DNA from: Sporosarcina limicola
GTDB lineage: Bacteria > Bacillota > Bacilli > Bacillales_A > Planococcaceae
DNA: 64,000 nt
Assembly: GCF_014873855.1 (NCBI RefSeq)
Contig: NZ_JADBEL010000006.1
Location: 1-64,000 of the forward strand
Direction: 5' to 3'
Position numbers and translations under genes: made by a program. The notes under the pieces were generated by a model. That model did not search any database. It saw only the letters and a program-made list of their open reading frames with translations, and had not been told where the DNA came from. Shown in pieces: positions 38,708 to 48,156 of this stretch (within the stretch, counting starts at the first letter, position 1; every line of letters begins with the position of its first letter).

Positions 38708-39714
38708 TGACGAACGAAAATAATCCGTTCAAAAGCATTGAAGAAAAATTCCTTGAACGTCAGCGAGCGAAGCAGAAAACAAAAAGTCCGTCAACACCAG
38801 GTTCCGTTAAAATGCCAAAAGCGCCCATCGAAGTGAAAAAATACGCGAAACTCGCAGTTGGTATTACTATCATTTTCGCACTCGTACTCATTTTGGTAGC
38901 CAATGTCTATATTGTTAAACAGGACGAATACAGGATCGTTCGCCAATTTGGTGAGATCAAGCGGGTTGTGAAAGATCCAGGCATCAATATGAAAATTCCA
39001 TTCATCCAAAGTGTGACGACCTTACCAAAAAGCCATATGACTCATAACGTTTCGGAAGAGGAGATTAATACCAAGGACAAAAAGCGAATCATCATTGATA
39101 ACTATGCGGTTTGGAGAATCACAGATCCAGAGAAAATGATTTCAAATGCGCGTAATATTGTCAATGCTGAAATGCGGATGGAAGAATTTATTTATTCTGT
39201 CGTCCGAACGGAACTAGGTCAGCTCAAGTATGTCGATGTTGTCAATGATGGAGACTCTTCGCGTGGAAATCTGAATGATCGTGTCACAGAACGTGTCAAT
39301 GAATATCTAAACGAAGGGAACTTTGGAATCGAAGTTGTTGACGTCCGTATGAAACGGATTGATCTTCCAGAAGAGAACGAACAATCAATTTATACGCGGA
39401 TGATCTCAGAACGGCAATCAATCGCTCAAAAGTATCTATCTGAAGGGGATGCCGACAAGCAGCGAATTGAAGCGGAAACAGACCGCAAAGTACAAGAAAT
39501 GCTAGCGACGGCGAAGAAAGAAGCCGCCGTCATTCATTCTGAGGGAGAAGCAGAAGCGGCAAAAATTTATAATGATTCCTTCTCAAAAGATCCTGAGTTC
39601 TATAATTTGTATCGTACACTTCAGTCGTATTCGAAAACAATTGGCGAAGACACGATGATTATCATTCCTGCCGAATCGCCGTATGCTAAAGTACTAACGG
39701 GTTATTTACAATAA
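38707..39714 (+). CDS. hflC: HflC-type SPFH membrane protein, FtsH modulator
   Basis: A 335-residue protein: a basic N-terminal tail of 40 residues, one membrane helix (about 42-63), an SPFH domain (KQDEYRIVRQFGEIKRVVKD, DNYAVWRITDPEKMI) and a long coiled coil (MISERQSIAQKYLSEGDADK onward). It pairs with HflK to form a cage that steers the FtsH protease. The ATG overlaps the last base of the hflK stop (TAATG), giving coupled translation; with hflK stopped early, expression could fall. B. subtilis has no hflKC between phoR and polA, so this pair is an insertion into the conserved order. Confidence 0.88.
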   Translation: MTNENNPFKSIEEKFLERQRAKQKTKSPSTPGSVKMPKAPIEVKKYAKLAVGITIIFALVLILVANVYIVKQDEYRIVRQFGEIKRVVKDPGINMKIPFIQSVTTLPKSHMTHNVSEEEINTKDKKRIIIDNYAVWRITDPEKMISNARNIVNAEMRMEEFIYSVVRTELGQLKYVDVVNDGDSSRGNLNDRVTERVNEYLNEGNFGIEVVDVRMKRIDLPEENEQSIYTRMISERQSIAQKYLSEGDADKQRIEAETDRKVQEMLATAKKEAAVIHSEGEAEAAKIYNDSFSKDPEFYNLYRTLQSYSKTIGEDTMIIIPAESPYAKVLTGYLQ

Positions 39715-39772
39715 AGAAAACAGCAACCATGTACCTTAAGGGGTCACTTGGATGTGGACATTTTGATAAGGG

Positions 39773-39829
39773 ACGTCATTTTCATTTCTTCTCACCCACG
39801 TGGTAAGATGAATGAAGATGACGTTTTTT
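39773..39829 (+). terminator. hflKC terminator before polA
   Basis: ACGTCATTTTCAT pairs with ATGAATGAAGATGACGT (a few unpaired bases), followed by seven T. The ATG at 39831 directly follows the T run. Confidence 0.75.
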
Positions 39830-39851
39830 TATGAATAGGAGTGAAACGCGC

Positions 39852-42473
39852 ATGACGAAGAAGAAAATAGTATTACTAGACGGAAATAGCCTTGCTTACC
39901 GAGCGTTTTTCGCTTTGCCACTACTAACAAATGATAATGGAATCCATACGAACGCAGTGTACGGTTTTACGATGATGCTACAAAATATTCTTGTCGATGA
40001 AAAACCAACGCATATTCTTGTCGCCTGGGATGCGGGAAAGACGACATTTAGGCATAAAACGTACGGGGAGTACAAGGGTGGACGTCAGAAAACACCATCG
40101 GAACTGTCCGAGCAGTTTCCTTATTTGCGTAAGCTATTAGATGCCTATAATATCCCTCAATATGAATTAGATAACTACGAGGCAGATGATATTATCGGCA
40201 CACTGAGTAAAATAAGCGACGCCGCCGGTTCCGAGGTGGTTATTATTTCAGGAGATAAGGATTTGACGCAACTTGCAAGCAACAATACGACCGTTTTCAT
40301 CACCCGTAAAGGGATAACAGATATGGAGAAATATACGCCTGAACATATCATGGAGAAATACGGCATTGAACCCTTACGAATCATCGATATGAAGGGATTG
40401 ATGGGCGATGCTTCCGATAATATCCCAGGTGTCCCAGGCGTTGGAGAGAAGACAGCTCTCAAGCTTCTAATCGAATATGGATCAGTCGAAAACGTGTATA
40501 AATCAATCGATAACATCACGGCTAAAAAACTGAAAGAAAATTTGACGGTGAATGAAGCCCAAGCGTTCATGAGCAAAGAGCTTGCGACAATCGAAGTTAA
40601 TGCACCAATTACCGTTTCAGTAGATGACCTGGCTTACACAGGGCCGGATATGGACAAAGTGACGAGCATCTACCAAGAGTTGAAATTCAGGACACTTCTT
40701 GAAAAAATCGCTCCACAAGCAGAAGAAGTACTACAAGATATCGATGTCACAGTGATCGCAGAGTTGAAGGAATCGCAGCTTTCTGAAGAAATGGCTATCC
40801 ATATAGAAATGATGGATGAGAACTATTTAACAGCAGATATTCTTGGAATTAGTATTGCGAATGAGCTAAGCAATTTCTATATCCCGTTCGCAATTGCCAA
40901 AGAATCAACCGTTTTGAGGAAATGGTTGCAGGATTCAAGTAACAAGAAATACACATCGGACTCAAAAGCGGCATTTGCATCATTAGCACGTTATGGAATT
41001 GAAACGGATGGATTTGAATTCGACCTACTTCTTGCTACGTACATCGTCAATCCTTCGACAACCTACACTGATGTGGCTTCAATCACACGTGAGTTCGGGA
41101 ATGCAGACGTCAGGCAAGATGAAGCGGTCTATGGAAAAGGTGCAAAAAAAGCGCTACCTGATCAATCGATAGTTGCCGAACATGCGACTAGGAAAGCGCA
41201 GGCAATCTGGGAGTTGCGCCCTATTATCGAGCAGAAGTTGCAAGAAAACGACCAATATAATCTGTACCATGAACTTGAACTACCGCTTGCCAAGATTCTT
41301 GGTCAGATGGAATCCACTGGAGTCAAGACGGACCGCGAAACATTACAGGTGATTGGTACAGAACTTACTGCGAAGTTAGCAAAACTTGAAGCGGATATTT
41401 ATGATATCGCCGGTGAAAAATTTAATATTAACTCACCTAAACAGCTTGGTGTCCTATTGTTTGAAAAAATAGGGCTAACGCCTATCAAAAAGACGAAAAC
41501 AGGCTACTCTACAGCCGCTGATGTACTTGAAAAGCTTGAAAGTGAGCATGAAATCATCAGTCATATTCTAAATTACCGTCAACTAGGAAAACTGAATTCA
41601 ACGTATATAGAAGGATTATTGAAAGAAATCCATGAGGATGGGAAAATCCATACCCGGTTCCAACAGGCACTTACGACAACAGGGCGTCTTAGTTCCATCA
41701 ATCCGAACTTGCAAAATATCCCTGTGAGGCTTGAAGAAGGACGGAAAATTCGTGCAGCATTTGTACCGTCAGAACCCGGCTGGTACTTGTTCGCAGCGGA
41801 TTATTCACAGATTGAGTTACGCGTTCTCGCACATATGTCCCATGATGAAAAACTGATTGAAGCATTCCGTGACGGCGCTGATATTCATACAAGGACGGCG
41901 ATGGATGTGTTTGGAGTGACGGAGGATGCTGTGACGTCGGATATGAGGCGCGCTGCGAAAGCGGTGAACTTTGGAATTGTCTATGGCATTAGTGATTATG
42001 GACTGTCTCAAAATCTCGATATTACTCGAAAAGATGCACAGAAATTCATCGACACGTATCTTGCTAACTTCCCAGGGGTAAAACAGTATATGGCTGATAT
42101 CGTTGCAGAGGCAAAGAGGAACGGCTATGTGACAACATTACTGAATCGCAGACGTTATCTACCTGAAATTACGAGTTCCAATTTTAATTTGCGAAGCTTT
42201 GCGGAACGGACAGCCATGAATACACCGATTCAAGGGAGTGCAGCGGATGTCATAAAGAAAGCGATGCTTGATATGGCTAAAAGACTCAAGGATGAAGGGA
42301 TGCAGACACGTATGCTTCTTCAGGTACATGATGAACTGATCTTTGAAGCTCCTGAAGAAGAGATTGAGAAACTGAAAGAAATTGTACCGGAAGTGATGGA
42401 ATCCGCCATTATGCTCGATGTGCCACTTAAAGTCGATTGGGCTTTCGGATTGTCATGGTACGAAACGAAGTGA
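39852..42473 (+). CDS. polA: DNA polymerase I
   Basis: An 873-residue A-family polymerase. The 5'-nuclease (about 1-290) has LLDGNSLAYRAFFALP, ISGDKDLTQLAS and the helix-hairpin-helix PGVPGVGEKTALKLL. The middle domain is exonuclease-like but its DTE metal motif is replaced (MAIHIEMMDE), so proofreading is inactive, as in Bacillus. Polymerase motifs are complete: Asp650 in DYSQIELRVLAHMSHDEKL, RRAAKAVNFGIVYGISDYG and Asp827 in LLQVHDELIFE. It fills gaps and replaces primers. The ATG at 39852 is 12 bases after TAGGAG. mutM follows after nine bases. Confidence 0.97.
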   Translation: MTKKKIVLLDGNSLAYRAFFALPLLTNDNGIHTNAVYGFTMMLQNILVDEKPTHILVAWDAGKTTFRHKTYGEYKGGRQKTPSELSEQFPYLRKLLDAYNIPQYELDNYEADDIIGTLSKISDAAGSEVVIISGDKDLTQLASNNTTVFITRKGITDMEKYTPEHIMEKYGIEPLRIIDMKGLMGDASDNIPGVPGVGEKTALKLLIEYGSVENVYKSIDNITAKKLKENLTVNEAQAFMSKELATIEVNAPITVSVDDLAYTGPDMDKVTSIYQELKFRTLLEKIAPQAEEVLQDIDVTVIAELKESQLSEEMAIHIEMMDENYLTADILGISIANELSNFYIPFAIAKESTVLRKWLQDSSNKKYTSDSKAAFASLARYGIETDGFEFDLLLATYIVNPSTTYTDVASITREFGNADVRQDEAVYGKGAKKALPDQSIVAEHATRKAQAIWELRPIIEQKLQENDQYNLYHELELPLAKILGQMESTGVKTDRETLQVIGTELTAKLAKLEADIYDIAGEKFNINSPKQLGVLLFEKIGLTPIKKTKTGYSTAADVLEKLESEHEIISHILNYRQLGKLNSTYIEGLLKEIHEDGKIHTRFQQALTTTGRLSSINPNLQNIPVRLEEGRKIRAAFVPSEPGWYLFAADYSQIELRVLAHMSHDEKLIEAFRDGADIHTRTAMDVFGVTEDAVTSDMRRAAKAVNFGIVYGISDYGLSQNLDITRKDAQKFIDTYLANFPGVKQYMADIVAEAKRNGYVTTLLNRRRYLPEITSSNFNLRSFAERTAMNTPIQGSAADVIKKAMLDMAKRLKDEGMQTRMLLQVHDELIFEAPEEEIEKLKEIVPEVMESAIMLDVPLKVDWAFGLSWYETK

Positions 42474-42482
42474 GGGGAAGAA

Positions 42483-43355
42483 ATGCCTGAATTACCGGAA
42501 GTTGAAGGGGTTGTCCGTGCACTAGCACCTGTCGCGACAGGAAGGACAACCCGTGAGATAACCATTTCAGATACGGTCAAACAGTCAAAATTACTTGGCA
42601 AAGAGGCCGTTTTGAAAGGGATTACAACAGAAGATTTTATTGCCGATATGGTCGGGATGACGATTACGAATGTCACTCGCCGAAGTAAGTATATCTATTT
42701 TCATCTAATAAAAGACGGGTACACTTGTCTCCTCGTCAGTCACCTTGGCATGACGGGGGCATGGTTTGCAGTCGAATCTCTGGAAGAAATTAGGGAAATG
42801 AAGTTTCGCAACCACGTCCATGTTGTCTTTACAATGGATGATGGTAGTCTGCTCGTTTATTCGGATATCCGCCGATTCGGGGAAATGAGACTTATTGATT
42901 GTGAAGCGGATCATCCGCCTCTATTAAAAATGGCGCCTGAGCCTTTTGACGCGAGTGCGCTCACCCATTTTCTTAGGATGGCTGATACACCAAAATACGC
43001 GCGGAAGCCTATCAAAGAGGTTATTATGGACGGGCATATCATCTCGGGTTGCGGCAATATCTATGCAACAGAAGCACTTTTTAAAATGAAAATACATCCC
43101 GCAAGGACAGTGGATCGGATTAGTTTGAAGCGGAGGACGGAATTGTTCGTGGTTATTGTCAATGTTCTGCAGGAAAGCATCGATGCGGGTGGCAGTTCCA
43201 TTTCAGATTATCGCAATATCAATGGCGAAGCAGGAACGATGCAGGATAGGCTTAAAATGTACGGCCGGAAAGTTTGTTATGAATGCGGTGAAATGACAAC
43301 TAGTATGAAAATAGCAGGCAGAACATCTGTCTACTGCCCATCTTGTCAGAAATAA
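42483..43355 (+). CDS. mutM: formamidopyrimidine-DNA glycosylase
   Basis: A 290-residue Fpg. The catalytic N-terminus PELPEVEGVVRAL, the HHH-like segment GCGNIYATEALFKMKIHP and a C-terminal zinc finger (CYEC-x16-CPSC) are present. It removes 8-oxoguanine and ring-opened purines, using the N-terminal proline for a Schiff base. AGGGGAAG precedes the ATG. It sits between polA and coaE, the B. subtilis order without ytaF; the three genes have gaps of 9 and 25 bases and form one unit. Confidence 0.97.
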   Translation: MPELPEVEGVVRALAPVATGRTTREITISDTVKQSKLLGKEAVLKGITTEDFIADMVGMTITNVTRRSKYIYFHLIKDGYTCLLVSHLGMTGAWFAVESLEEIREMKFRNHVHVVFTMDDGSLLVYSDIRRFGEMRLIDCEADHPPLLKMAPEPFDASALTHFLRMADTPKYARKPIKEVIMDGHIISGCGNIYATEALFKMKIHPARTVDRISLKRRTELFVVIVNVLQESIDAGGSSISDYRNINGEAGTMQDRLKMYGRKVCYECGEMTTSMKIAGRTSVYCPSCQK

Positions 43356-43380
43356 TCATCGCAGAGTAGGAGGTTGACCC

Positions 43381-43977
43381 ATGATTATCGGTTTGACAGG
43401 AAGTATTGCGAGCGGAAAAAGTACCGTCTCCGCCATACTGCAAAAAAGGGGATTTCCTATCGTGGATGCGGACGAAATTGCACGTCTTGTCGTTGAACCA
43501 GGCAGTGTTGTATTGGCAGATATTGCATTGCATTTCGGCGAGGATGTACTAACTAAGAGTGGCTCCCTTAATCGAGAGGTTCTTGGGGCACGCATTTTTG
43601 GCAATGAAGAAGAGCGGATGAAATTGAACAGAATTATTCATCCGGCTATCCGTAAAGAAATGAGTAGGCAAAAAGAACAGTGGATCATGGATGGGGCGAA
43701 CACGGTTATCATGGACATACCGCTGTTATTTGAAAGTAAGCTACAGTCCTTTGTGGATAAAATCATCGTTGTCTCCGTTACTCCTGACATTCAGAAAGAA
43801 AGACTTATGAAAAGAAATCGTCTATCCGAAGAAGAAGCTGATGCCCGGATTAGTTCCCAATTGCCGATACAAGAGAAGGAACGGTTAGCGGATGCGGTCT
43901 TGCGTAATAATGGAACTATAGAAGAGACACAACAACAGCTTGCACATATTCTTTCGGAGTGGAATGCGAAGCCTTAG
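43381..43977 (+). CDS. coaE: dephospho-CoA kinase
   Basis: A 198-residue P-loop kinase: MIIGLTGSIASGKSTVSAIL (Walker A at residues 7-14), VDADEIARLVVEPGS and DIPLLFESKL. It phosphorylates the ribose 3'-hydroxyl of dephospho-CoA, the last step of coenzyme A synthesis. GTAGGAGG precedes the ATG. It is the last gene of the polA-mutM-coaE group; the 125 bases after it contain the CcpN-flanked gapB promoter. Confidence 0.96.
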   Translation: MIIGLTGSIASGKSTVSAILQKRGFPIVDADEIARLVVEPGSVVLADIALHFGEDVLTKSGSLNREVLGARIFGNEEERMKLNRIIHPAIRKEMSRQKEQWIMDGANTVIMDIPLLFESKLQSFVDKIIVVSVTPDIQKERLMKRNRLSEEEADARISSQLPIQEKERLADAVLRNNGTIEETQQQLAHILSEWNAKP

Positions 43978-44038
43978 CTCAATTATTAAAAGTAGAATGT
44001 TCTGAATGTCATCACAAGCTCTATGTTCTAGTACTAGA

Positions 44039-44082
44039 TATGTTATACTAATGAACGGATAAACGATAAAAAGTATAACATA
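44039..44082 (+). promoter_or_regulatory. gapB promoter with two CcpN operators
   Basis: TATGTTATACT at 44039-44049 fits the CcpN consensus TRTGHYATAYW exactly, and AGTATAACATA at 44072-44082 is the same 11-mer on the other strand. The first copy contains an extended -10 (TGTTATACT). CcpN represses gluconeogenic gapB and pckA in B. subtilis when glucose is present; the repressor gene itself is not in this window. Confidence 0.8.
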
Positions 44083-44102
44083 CATGCAGGAGGATTTTAT
44101 TT

Positions 44103-45125
44103 ATGACAACTTCTATAGCAATTAATGGGTTCGGACGAATTGGACGAATGGTTTTTCGTCAGATGATAATGGAAGATGAAGTGACAATCGTAGCGGTGAA
44201 TGCGATGTACCCATCGGAAACTCTTGCTCATATGATAAAATATGATACGACTCACGGCATATTCGAAGGTGACATCATTGCGGAAGAAGATGCGCTTATT
44301 GTCAATGGGAAACGTGTAAAAATCGTTTCGGATCGCGATCCACTCAATCTACCTTGGAAAGAACTTGGGGTTGATATTGTCATAGAGGCGACAGGTAAAT
44401 TCAATGCACGTGACAAAGCGGCTCTTCATCTTGAGGCGGGCGCGAAAAAAGTCATCTTGTCTGCACCGGGTAAAAATGAAGATGTCACAATCGTTTTAGG
44501 TGTTAACGGGGATAAATTGGATATCGACAAGCATGATGTCATTTCAAACGCTAGCTGCACGACGAACTGTCTTGCACCTGTAGCCAAAGTGTTGAATGAT
44601 ACATTTGGTATCGAAAATGGTTTGATGACAACTATTCACGCCTATACGAATGACCAAAAGAACTTGGACAATCCACATAAGGATCTTCGACGTGCCCGTG
44701 CATGTGCACAGTCGATCATCCCGACTTCGACAGGGGCGGCAAAAGCGTTGGCACTTGTACTACCTGAACTTGAAGGGAAGATCCACGGAATGGCGTTACG
44801 TGTTCCGACACCGAACGTTTCACTAGTCGATCTCGTTGTAGATGTCAAAAAAGACGTTACAGTCGAAATGGTAAACGATGCATTCAAGTTGGCATCTAAT
44901 GGCGATATGGCAGGCATTCTCCGTTTCACTACAGAGCCGCTTGTTTCTATCGATTTCAATACGACGACGGATTCCGCGATTATTGATGGTCTTTCCACGA
45001 TGGTCATGGGAACTCGCAAAGTGAAAGTACTAGCATGGTATGATAACGAGTGGGGATATTCCGCACGTGTTGTCGACTTGACGAAAAAAGTTGCTAAAGC
45101 ATTGAAAACAAAAATGGATGCATAA
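44103..45125 (+). CDS. gapB: glyceraldehyde-3-phosphate dehydrogenase, gluconeogenic (GapB)
   Basis: A 340-residue GAPDH. INGFGRIGRMVFRQM is the nucleotide site, Cys152 in SNASCTTNCLAPVAK is the nucleophile, followed by the HAYTNDQ and IIPTSTGAAKAL substrate loops. The residues after the second strand (AVNAMYPSETLAHMIKYD instead of the AVNDLT of glycolytic enzymes), the position after coaE and the CcpN operators mark it as the NADP-preferring gluconeogenic paralogue. GCAGGAGG precedes the ATG. speD, next in B. subtilis, is absent; a terminator separates it from nrdR. Confidence 0.95.
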   Translation: MTTSIAINGFGRIGRMVFRQMIMEDEVTIVAVNAMYPSETLAHMIKYDTTHGIFEGDIIAEEDALIVNGKRVKIVSDRDPLNLPWKELGVDIVIEATGKFNARDKAALHLEAGAKKVILSAPGKNEDVTIVLGVNGDKLDIDKHDVISNASCTTNCLAPVAKVLNDTFGIENGLMTTIHAYTNDQKNLDNPHKDLRRARACAQSIIPTSTGAAKALALVLPELEGKIHGMALRVPTPNVSLVDLVVDVKKDVTVEMVNDAFKLASNGDMAGILRFTTEPLVSIDFNTTTDSAIIDGLSTMVMGTRKVKVLAWYDNEWGYSARVVDLTKKVAKALKTKMDA

Positions 45126-45135
45126 TAGGTGAAAG

Positions 45136-45183
45136 AAACCGTTCTGTAAGTCGAAACTTGTCGATTTACGGAACGGTTTTATT
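45136..45183 (+). terminator. gapB terminator
   Basis: AAACCGTTCTGTAAGTCGA pairs with TCGATTTACGGAACGGTTTT (one G-U pair), followed by a T-rich stretch. Confidence 0.9.
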
Positions 45184-45276
45184 TCGATTGTATAACTCTT
45201 TTCATCGCTTTTTCGATATTAAAGGCTAATTTCTGTTATAATTAAAATAATATATGGAAAAGCGGAGGATACAATA

Positions 45277-45738
45277 ATGAAATGTCCAGCATGTCAGTAC
45301 AATGGAACCCGTGTTGTCGATTCCAGGCCTGCCGAGGAAAATAGGTCTATTCGGCGCCGAAGGGAATGTGAAGAATGTGCGTTTCGTTTTACGACATTTG
45401 AAAAAGTAGAAGAAATGCCTTTAGTCGTTGTTAAAAAGGAAGGTTCACGGGAAGAATTTAGTGGTGAAAAGGTACTTAGGGGCCTAATACGCGCGTGTGA
45501 AAAACGCCCAGTATCACTTGAAGATTTGAAAAATATAGTCTATTTGATTGAAAAAGAGTTAAGAAGCGCTGGCACCGTGGAGATAAATTCGGATGACGTC
45601 GGAGAAATGGTCATGGAAAAGCTGGCAGATGTCGATGAAGTTGCTTATGTCAGGTTTGCCTCAGTCTATAGACAATACAAAGATGTCACTGTGTTCATAG
45701 ATGAATTACAAAGTTTGCAGAAACGAAAGAAAGATTAA
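45277..45738 (+). CDS. nrdR: transcriptional repressor NrdR
   Basis: A 153-residue protein. The N-terminal zinc ribbon has Cys3-x2-Cys6 and Cys31-x2-Cys34, followed by the ATP-cone ([20 protein letters not shown]). It represses ribonucleotide reductase genes when dATP is bound. AAGCGGAGG precedes the ATG. dnaB and dnaI follow in the same direction after 33 bases, the order seen in B. subtilis (ytcG-dnaB-dnaI), so dNTP control and replication start genes share a transcript. Confidence 0.96.
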   Translation: MKCPACQYNGTRVVDSRPAEENRSIRRRRECEECAFRFTTFEKVEEMPLVVVKKEGSREEFSGEKVLRGLIRACEKRPVSLEDLKNIVYLIEKELRSAGTVEINSDDVGEMVMEKLADVDEVAYVRFASVYRQYKDVTVFIDELQSLQKRKKD

Positions 45739-45771
45739 AATTTGATTTTCAACTAGAAAGGGGGGGTTCCG

Positions 45772-47130
45772 ATGACAGTCCTATACAAAGAATTACAGCC
45801 GGTAGATGCATATAAAATTAGGTTGCTACATCCGTTTTCGGATTACGATCGGCAACTCCTCACATTATTTTATCAACCACTTATCGGCCCAGGCGCGATG
45901 AGTTTTTTCATGACGCTTTGGGCAGATGCCGAACAGGAATCCAGACATGAGTACAATCACTACCACCTTATGAATATTTTAACGATGCCGCTTGGTACGA
46001 TTTTTGAAGCGCGTATCTCTCTTGAAGCAATCGGATTATTGCGTACATACAGGAAGAAAGATAACGATGAAAGGGCATTTGTTTATGAGCTACTCCCACC
46101 TTTGGATGCTAAGGCTTTTTTTGCAGATCCGCTATTATCGACATTTCTTTTCAGTAAAATCGGAGAGCAGTCTTATCGTAATTTAAGAACCCGATTTTCA
46201 CTAGATGCTCGATATGAAAAGGGATTTGAAGATGTTTCACGGACATTTCTTGATGTATACACGCCCATTCAACAGGGGTATAGCATAGAAAACTTTGGAG
46301 AAATGCAATTCGAAGGACGAAACGAACCTAAAGGCGTCCCATTTTTGAATTCGGACTTCGACTTTGACCTTCTTCGTTCAGGGTTATCCGAGCAGATGGT
46401 TCCCAAAACTGCATTATCATCGGTTTCGAAGGGAACGATAGTAAAACTCGCATTCCTTTACTCACTGACCTCGCTTGATATGCAGAAAGTTATCATGATG
46501 GCACTTGATGAAGATCTTAAGTTACCGGATGAGAGATTACGAAAAGCCGCTGCTGAATTTTATAAAATGAACGTTTCGAAAGAAGCGCCGATACTTCATA
46601 AAGTTTATGTCCAAGAAGTTCCGAAGAAACAAGCAGAACTTTTGACGCGAGATGATGAATTGGTAGATTATCTTGAAAATACTGCACCTATTGAAATGCT
46701 TCGAGATATTAATGGCAAGGAACCTCTATCTGTTGATGTTCAGCTTGCTGAAAGGCTTGTCAATACCCATGACTTGCCAGTGGGCGTAGTCAATGTACTT
46801 CTCCAATATGTTCATCTTCGTAATGATGGGAAAATCACGAACAAGTATGTTGAGCGGATTGCCTCCCATTGGATGAATAAAAAAGTGCAGACGGTAAGGG
46901 CAGCAATGGAGATTTCAAGGAAAGAGCATGACCAATATATCCAATGGAAAAATGAAGGACAGAAACCGACAGCGAAATGGAAACCGACTCGTGAAGAGAA
47001 AGTGCCGGAATGGTTTTATAAAAAAGACGATAAACAAAAGGAGAAATCTGCTAAACAAGCGACTGACATCTCAGAAGAACGTCGTAAACTTTTGGAGGAA
47101 CTAGGAGTCACAGGAAACGGGGTGAAATGA
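45772..47130 (+). CDS. dnaB: replication initiation protein DnaB (helicase-loading partner)
   Basis: A 452-residue DnaB of the Bacillota type, unrelated to the E. coli helicase. The N-terminal DDBH1-like winged helix starts LQPVDAYKIRLLHPFSDYD; the C-terminal DnaD/DDBH2 part has VGVVNVLLQYVHLRNDGKIT and IASHWMNKKVQTVRAAME. It helps load the replicative helicase at oriC and binds the membrane. AAAGGGGGGG precedes the ATG. dnaI starts one base after its stop, so the two loaders are coupled. Confidence 0.95.
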   Translation: MTVLYKELQPVDAYKIRLLHPFSDYDRQLLTLFYQPLIGPGAMSFFMTLWADAEQESRHEYNHYHLMNILTMPLGTIFEARISLEAIGLLRTYRKKDNDERAFVYELLPPLDAKAFFADPLLSTFLFSKIGEQSYRNLRTRFSLDARYEKGFEDVSRTFLDVYTPIQQGYSIENFGEMQFEGRNEPKGVPFLNSDFDFDLLRSGLSEQMVPKTALSSVSKGTIVKLAFLYSLTSLDMQKVIMMALDEDLKLPDERLRKAAAEFYKMNVSKEAPILHKVYVQEVPKKQAELLTRDDELVDYLENTAPIEMLRDINGKEPLSVDVQLAERLVNTHDLPVGVVNVLLQYVHLRNDGKITNKYVERIASHWMNKKVQTVRAAMEISRKEHDQYIQWKNEGQKPTAKWKPTREEKVPEWFYKKDDKQKEKSAKQATDISEERRKLLEELGVTGNGVK

Positions 47131-47131
47131 A

Positions 47132-48076
47132 TTGGAACCGATAAGTGAAACATTGAAACGGGTTGTCAAAGCTCCCGCTTTTGCTGCGCGTTATGAAGAA
47201 CTGCGCAATGAAGTGATGGGGAGTCCAGGCGTTCAACAATTTCTGTCGGACCATTCAGACGAAATTGACAAAGACGTTGTAGACCGTAGTTTAGGTAAAT
47301 TATACGAATATGCCACTGCCTCCCATGATTGTGGAAAATGTTCGGACCTCATAGGTTGTACGAACCTCCTGAAAGGTTTTGAACCGAAATTAGTCCTATC
47401 ACGTGGACTTATAGATGTGGAATATATAAAATGTTCGAGTAAACTCCTAGACGAGGATGCACGCGCTATTTCACGGATGGTTGACAGCATGTATATGCAA
47501 AAAGATGTCATGGCAGCAAAACTTCAAAATATTGATATATTTTACGATGACAGTAGGGTGACAGCTGTCCGTTCAGCGAAAAACTTTTTGAATGTCTATG
47601 ATGAAACCGGTACACTTCCGGAACGTGGACTATACTTTTTTGGCCCATTTGGAATAGGTAAATCGTTCATCCTAGGCGCATTGGCAAACGAACTAGCTAA
47701 TCGACGAATCCGTACAGTTGCTGTTTATGTTCCGGAATTTCTACGGGATATGAAGCAGTCAATCCAAGATCAGTCGCTGAATGAAAAAATTGAATTCGTG
47801 AAAAATGCGCAAGTACTCATGCTCGATGATATCGGTGCAGAAACAATGTCTGCATGGACACGTGATGAGGTGCTCGGAACAATTTTGCAATTTAGGATGG
47901 CTGAAAAACTGCCAACATTTTTCACGTCAAACCTTAGTTACGATGAACTGGAGCATCACTTAACCTATACACAACGTGGTGAAAAAGAAGTGGTGAAAGC
48001 TGCACGGATTATGGAAAGGGTACGTATGATCAGTAGCCCAGTGCAACTTGAAGGGGAAAATAGGCGTGGAAAATAA
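47132..48076 (+). CDS. dnaI: primosomal helicase loader DnaI
   Basis: A 314-residue AAA+ protein. The N-terminal part has the zinc-binding CGKCSDLIGCTN; the ATPase has Walker A GPFGIGKS (Lys177), Walker B VLMLDDIGAE and sensor TFFTSNLSYDELEHHL. It loads the DnaC helicase ring onto DNA. The start is TTG at 47132, placed 9 bases after ACGGGGTG inside the end of dnaB. ytxB and ytxC, which follow in B. subtilis, are absent; the thrS leader begins within 100 bases. Confidence 0.96.
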   Translation: MEPISETLKRVVKAPAFAARYEELRNEVMGSPGVQQFLSDHSDEIDKDVVDRSLGKLYEYATASHDCGKCSDLIGCTNLLKGFEPKLVLSRGLIDVEYIKCSSKLLDEDARAISRMVDSMYMQKDVMAAKLQNIDIFYDDSRVTAVRSAKNFLNVYDETGTLPERGLYFFGPFGIGKSFILGALANELANRRIRTVAVYVPEFLRDMKQSIQDQSLNEKIEFVKNAQVLMLDDIGAETMSAWTRDEVLGTILQFRMAEKLPTFFTSNLSYDELEHHLTYTQRGEKEVVKAARIMERVRMISSPVQLEGENRRGK

Positions 48077-48120
48077 AGAGCAAATTCGTGGAGATTTTCG
48101 ACGGGTTTTGAATAAGGGGC

Positions 48121-48149
48121 TTGCTTTTAATTGAATTCAGGCGTATACT
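48121..48149 (+). promoter_or_regulatory. sigma-A promoter of thrS
   Basis: TTGCTT, a 17-base spacer and TATACT. The transcript would start near 48156, just before the T-box leader. Confidence 0.6.
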
Positions 48150-48156
48150 CGATTTT

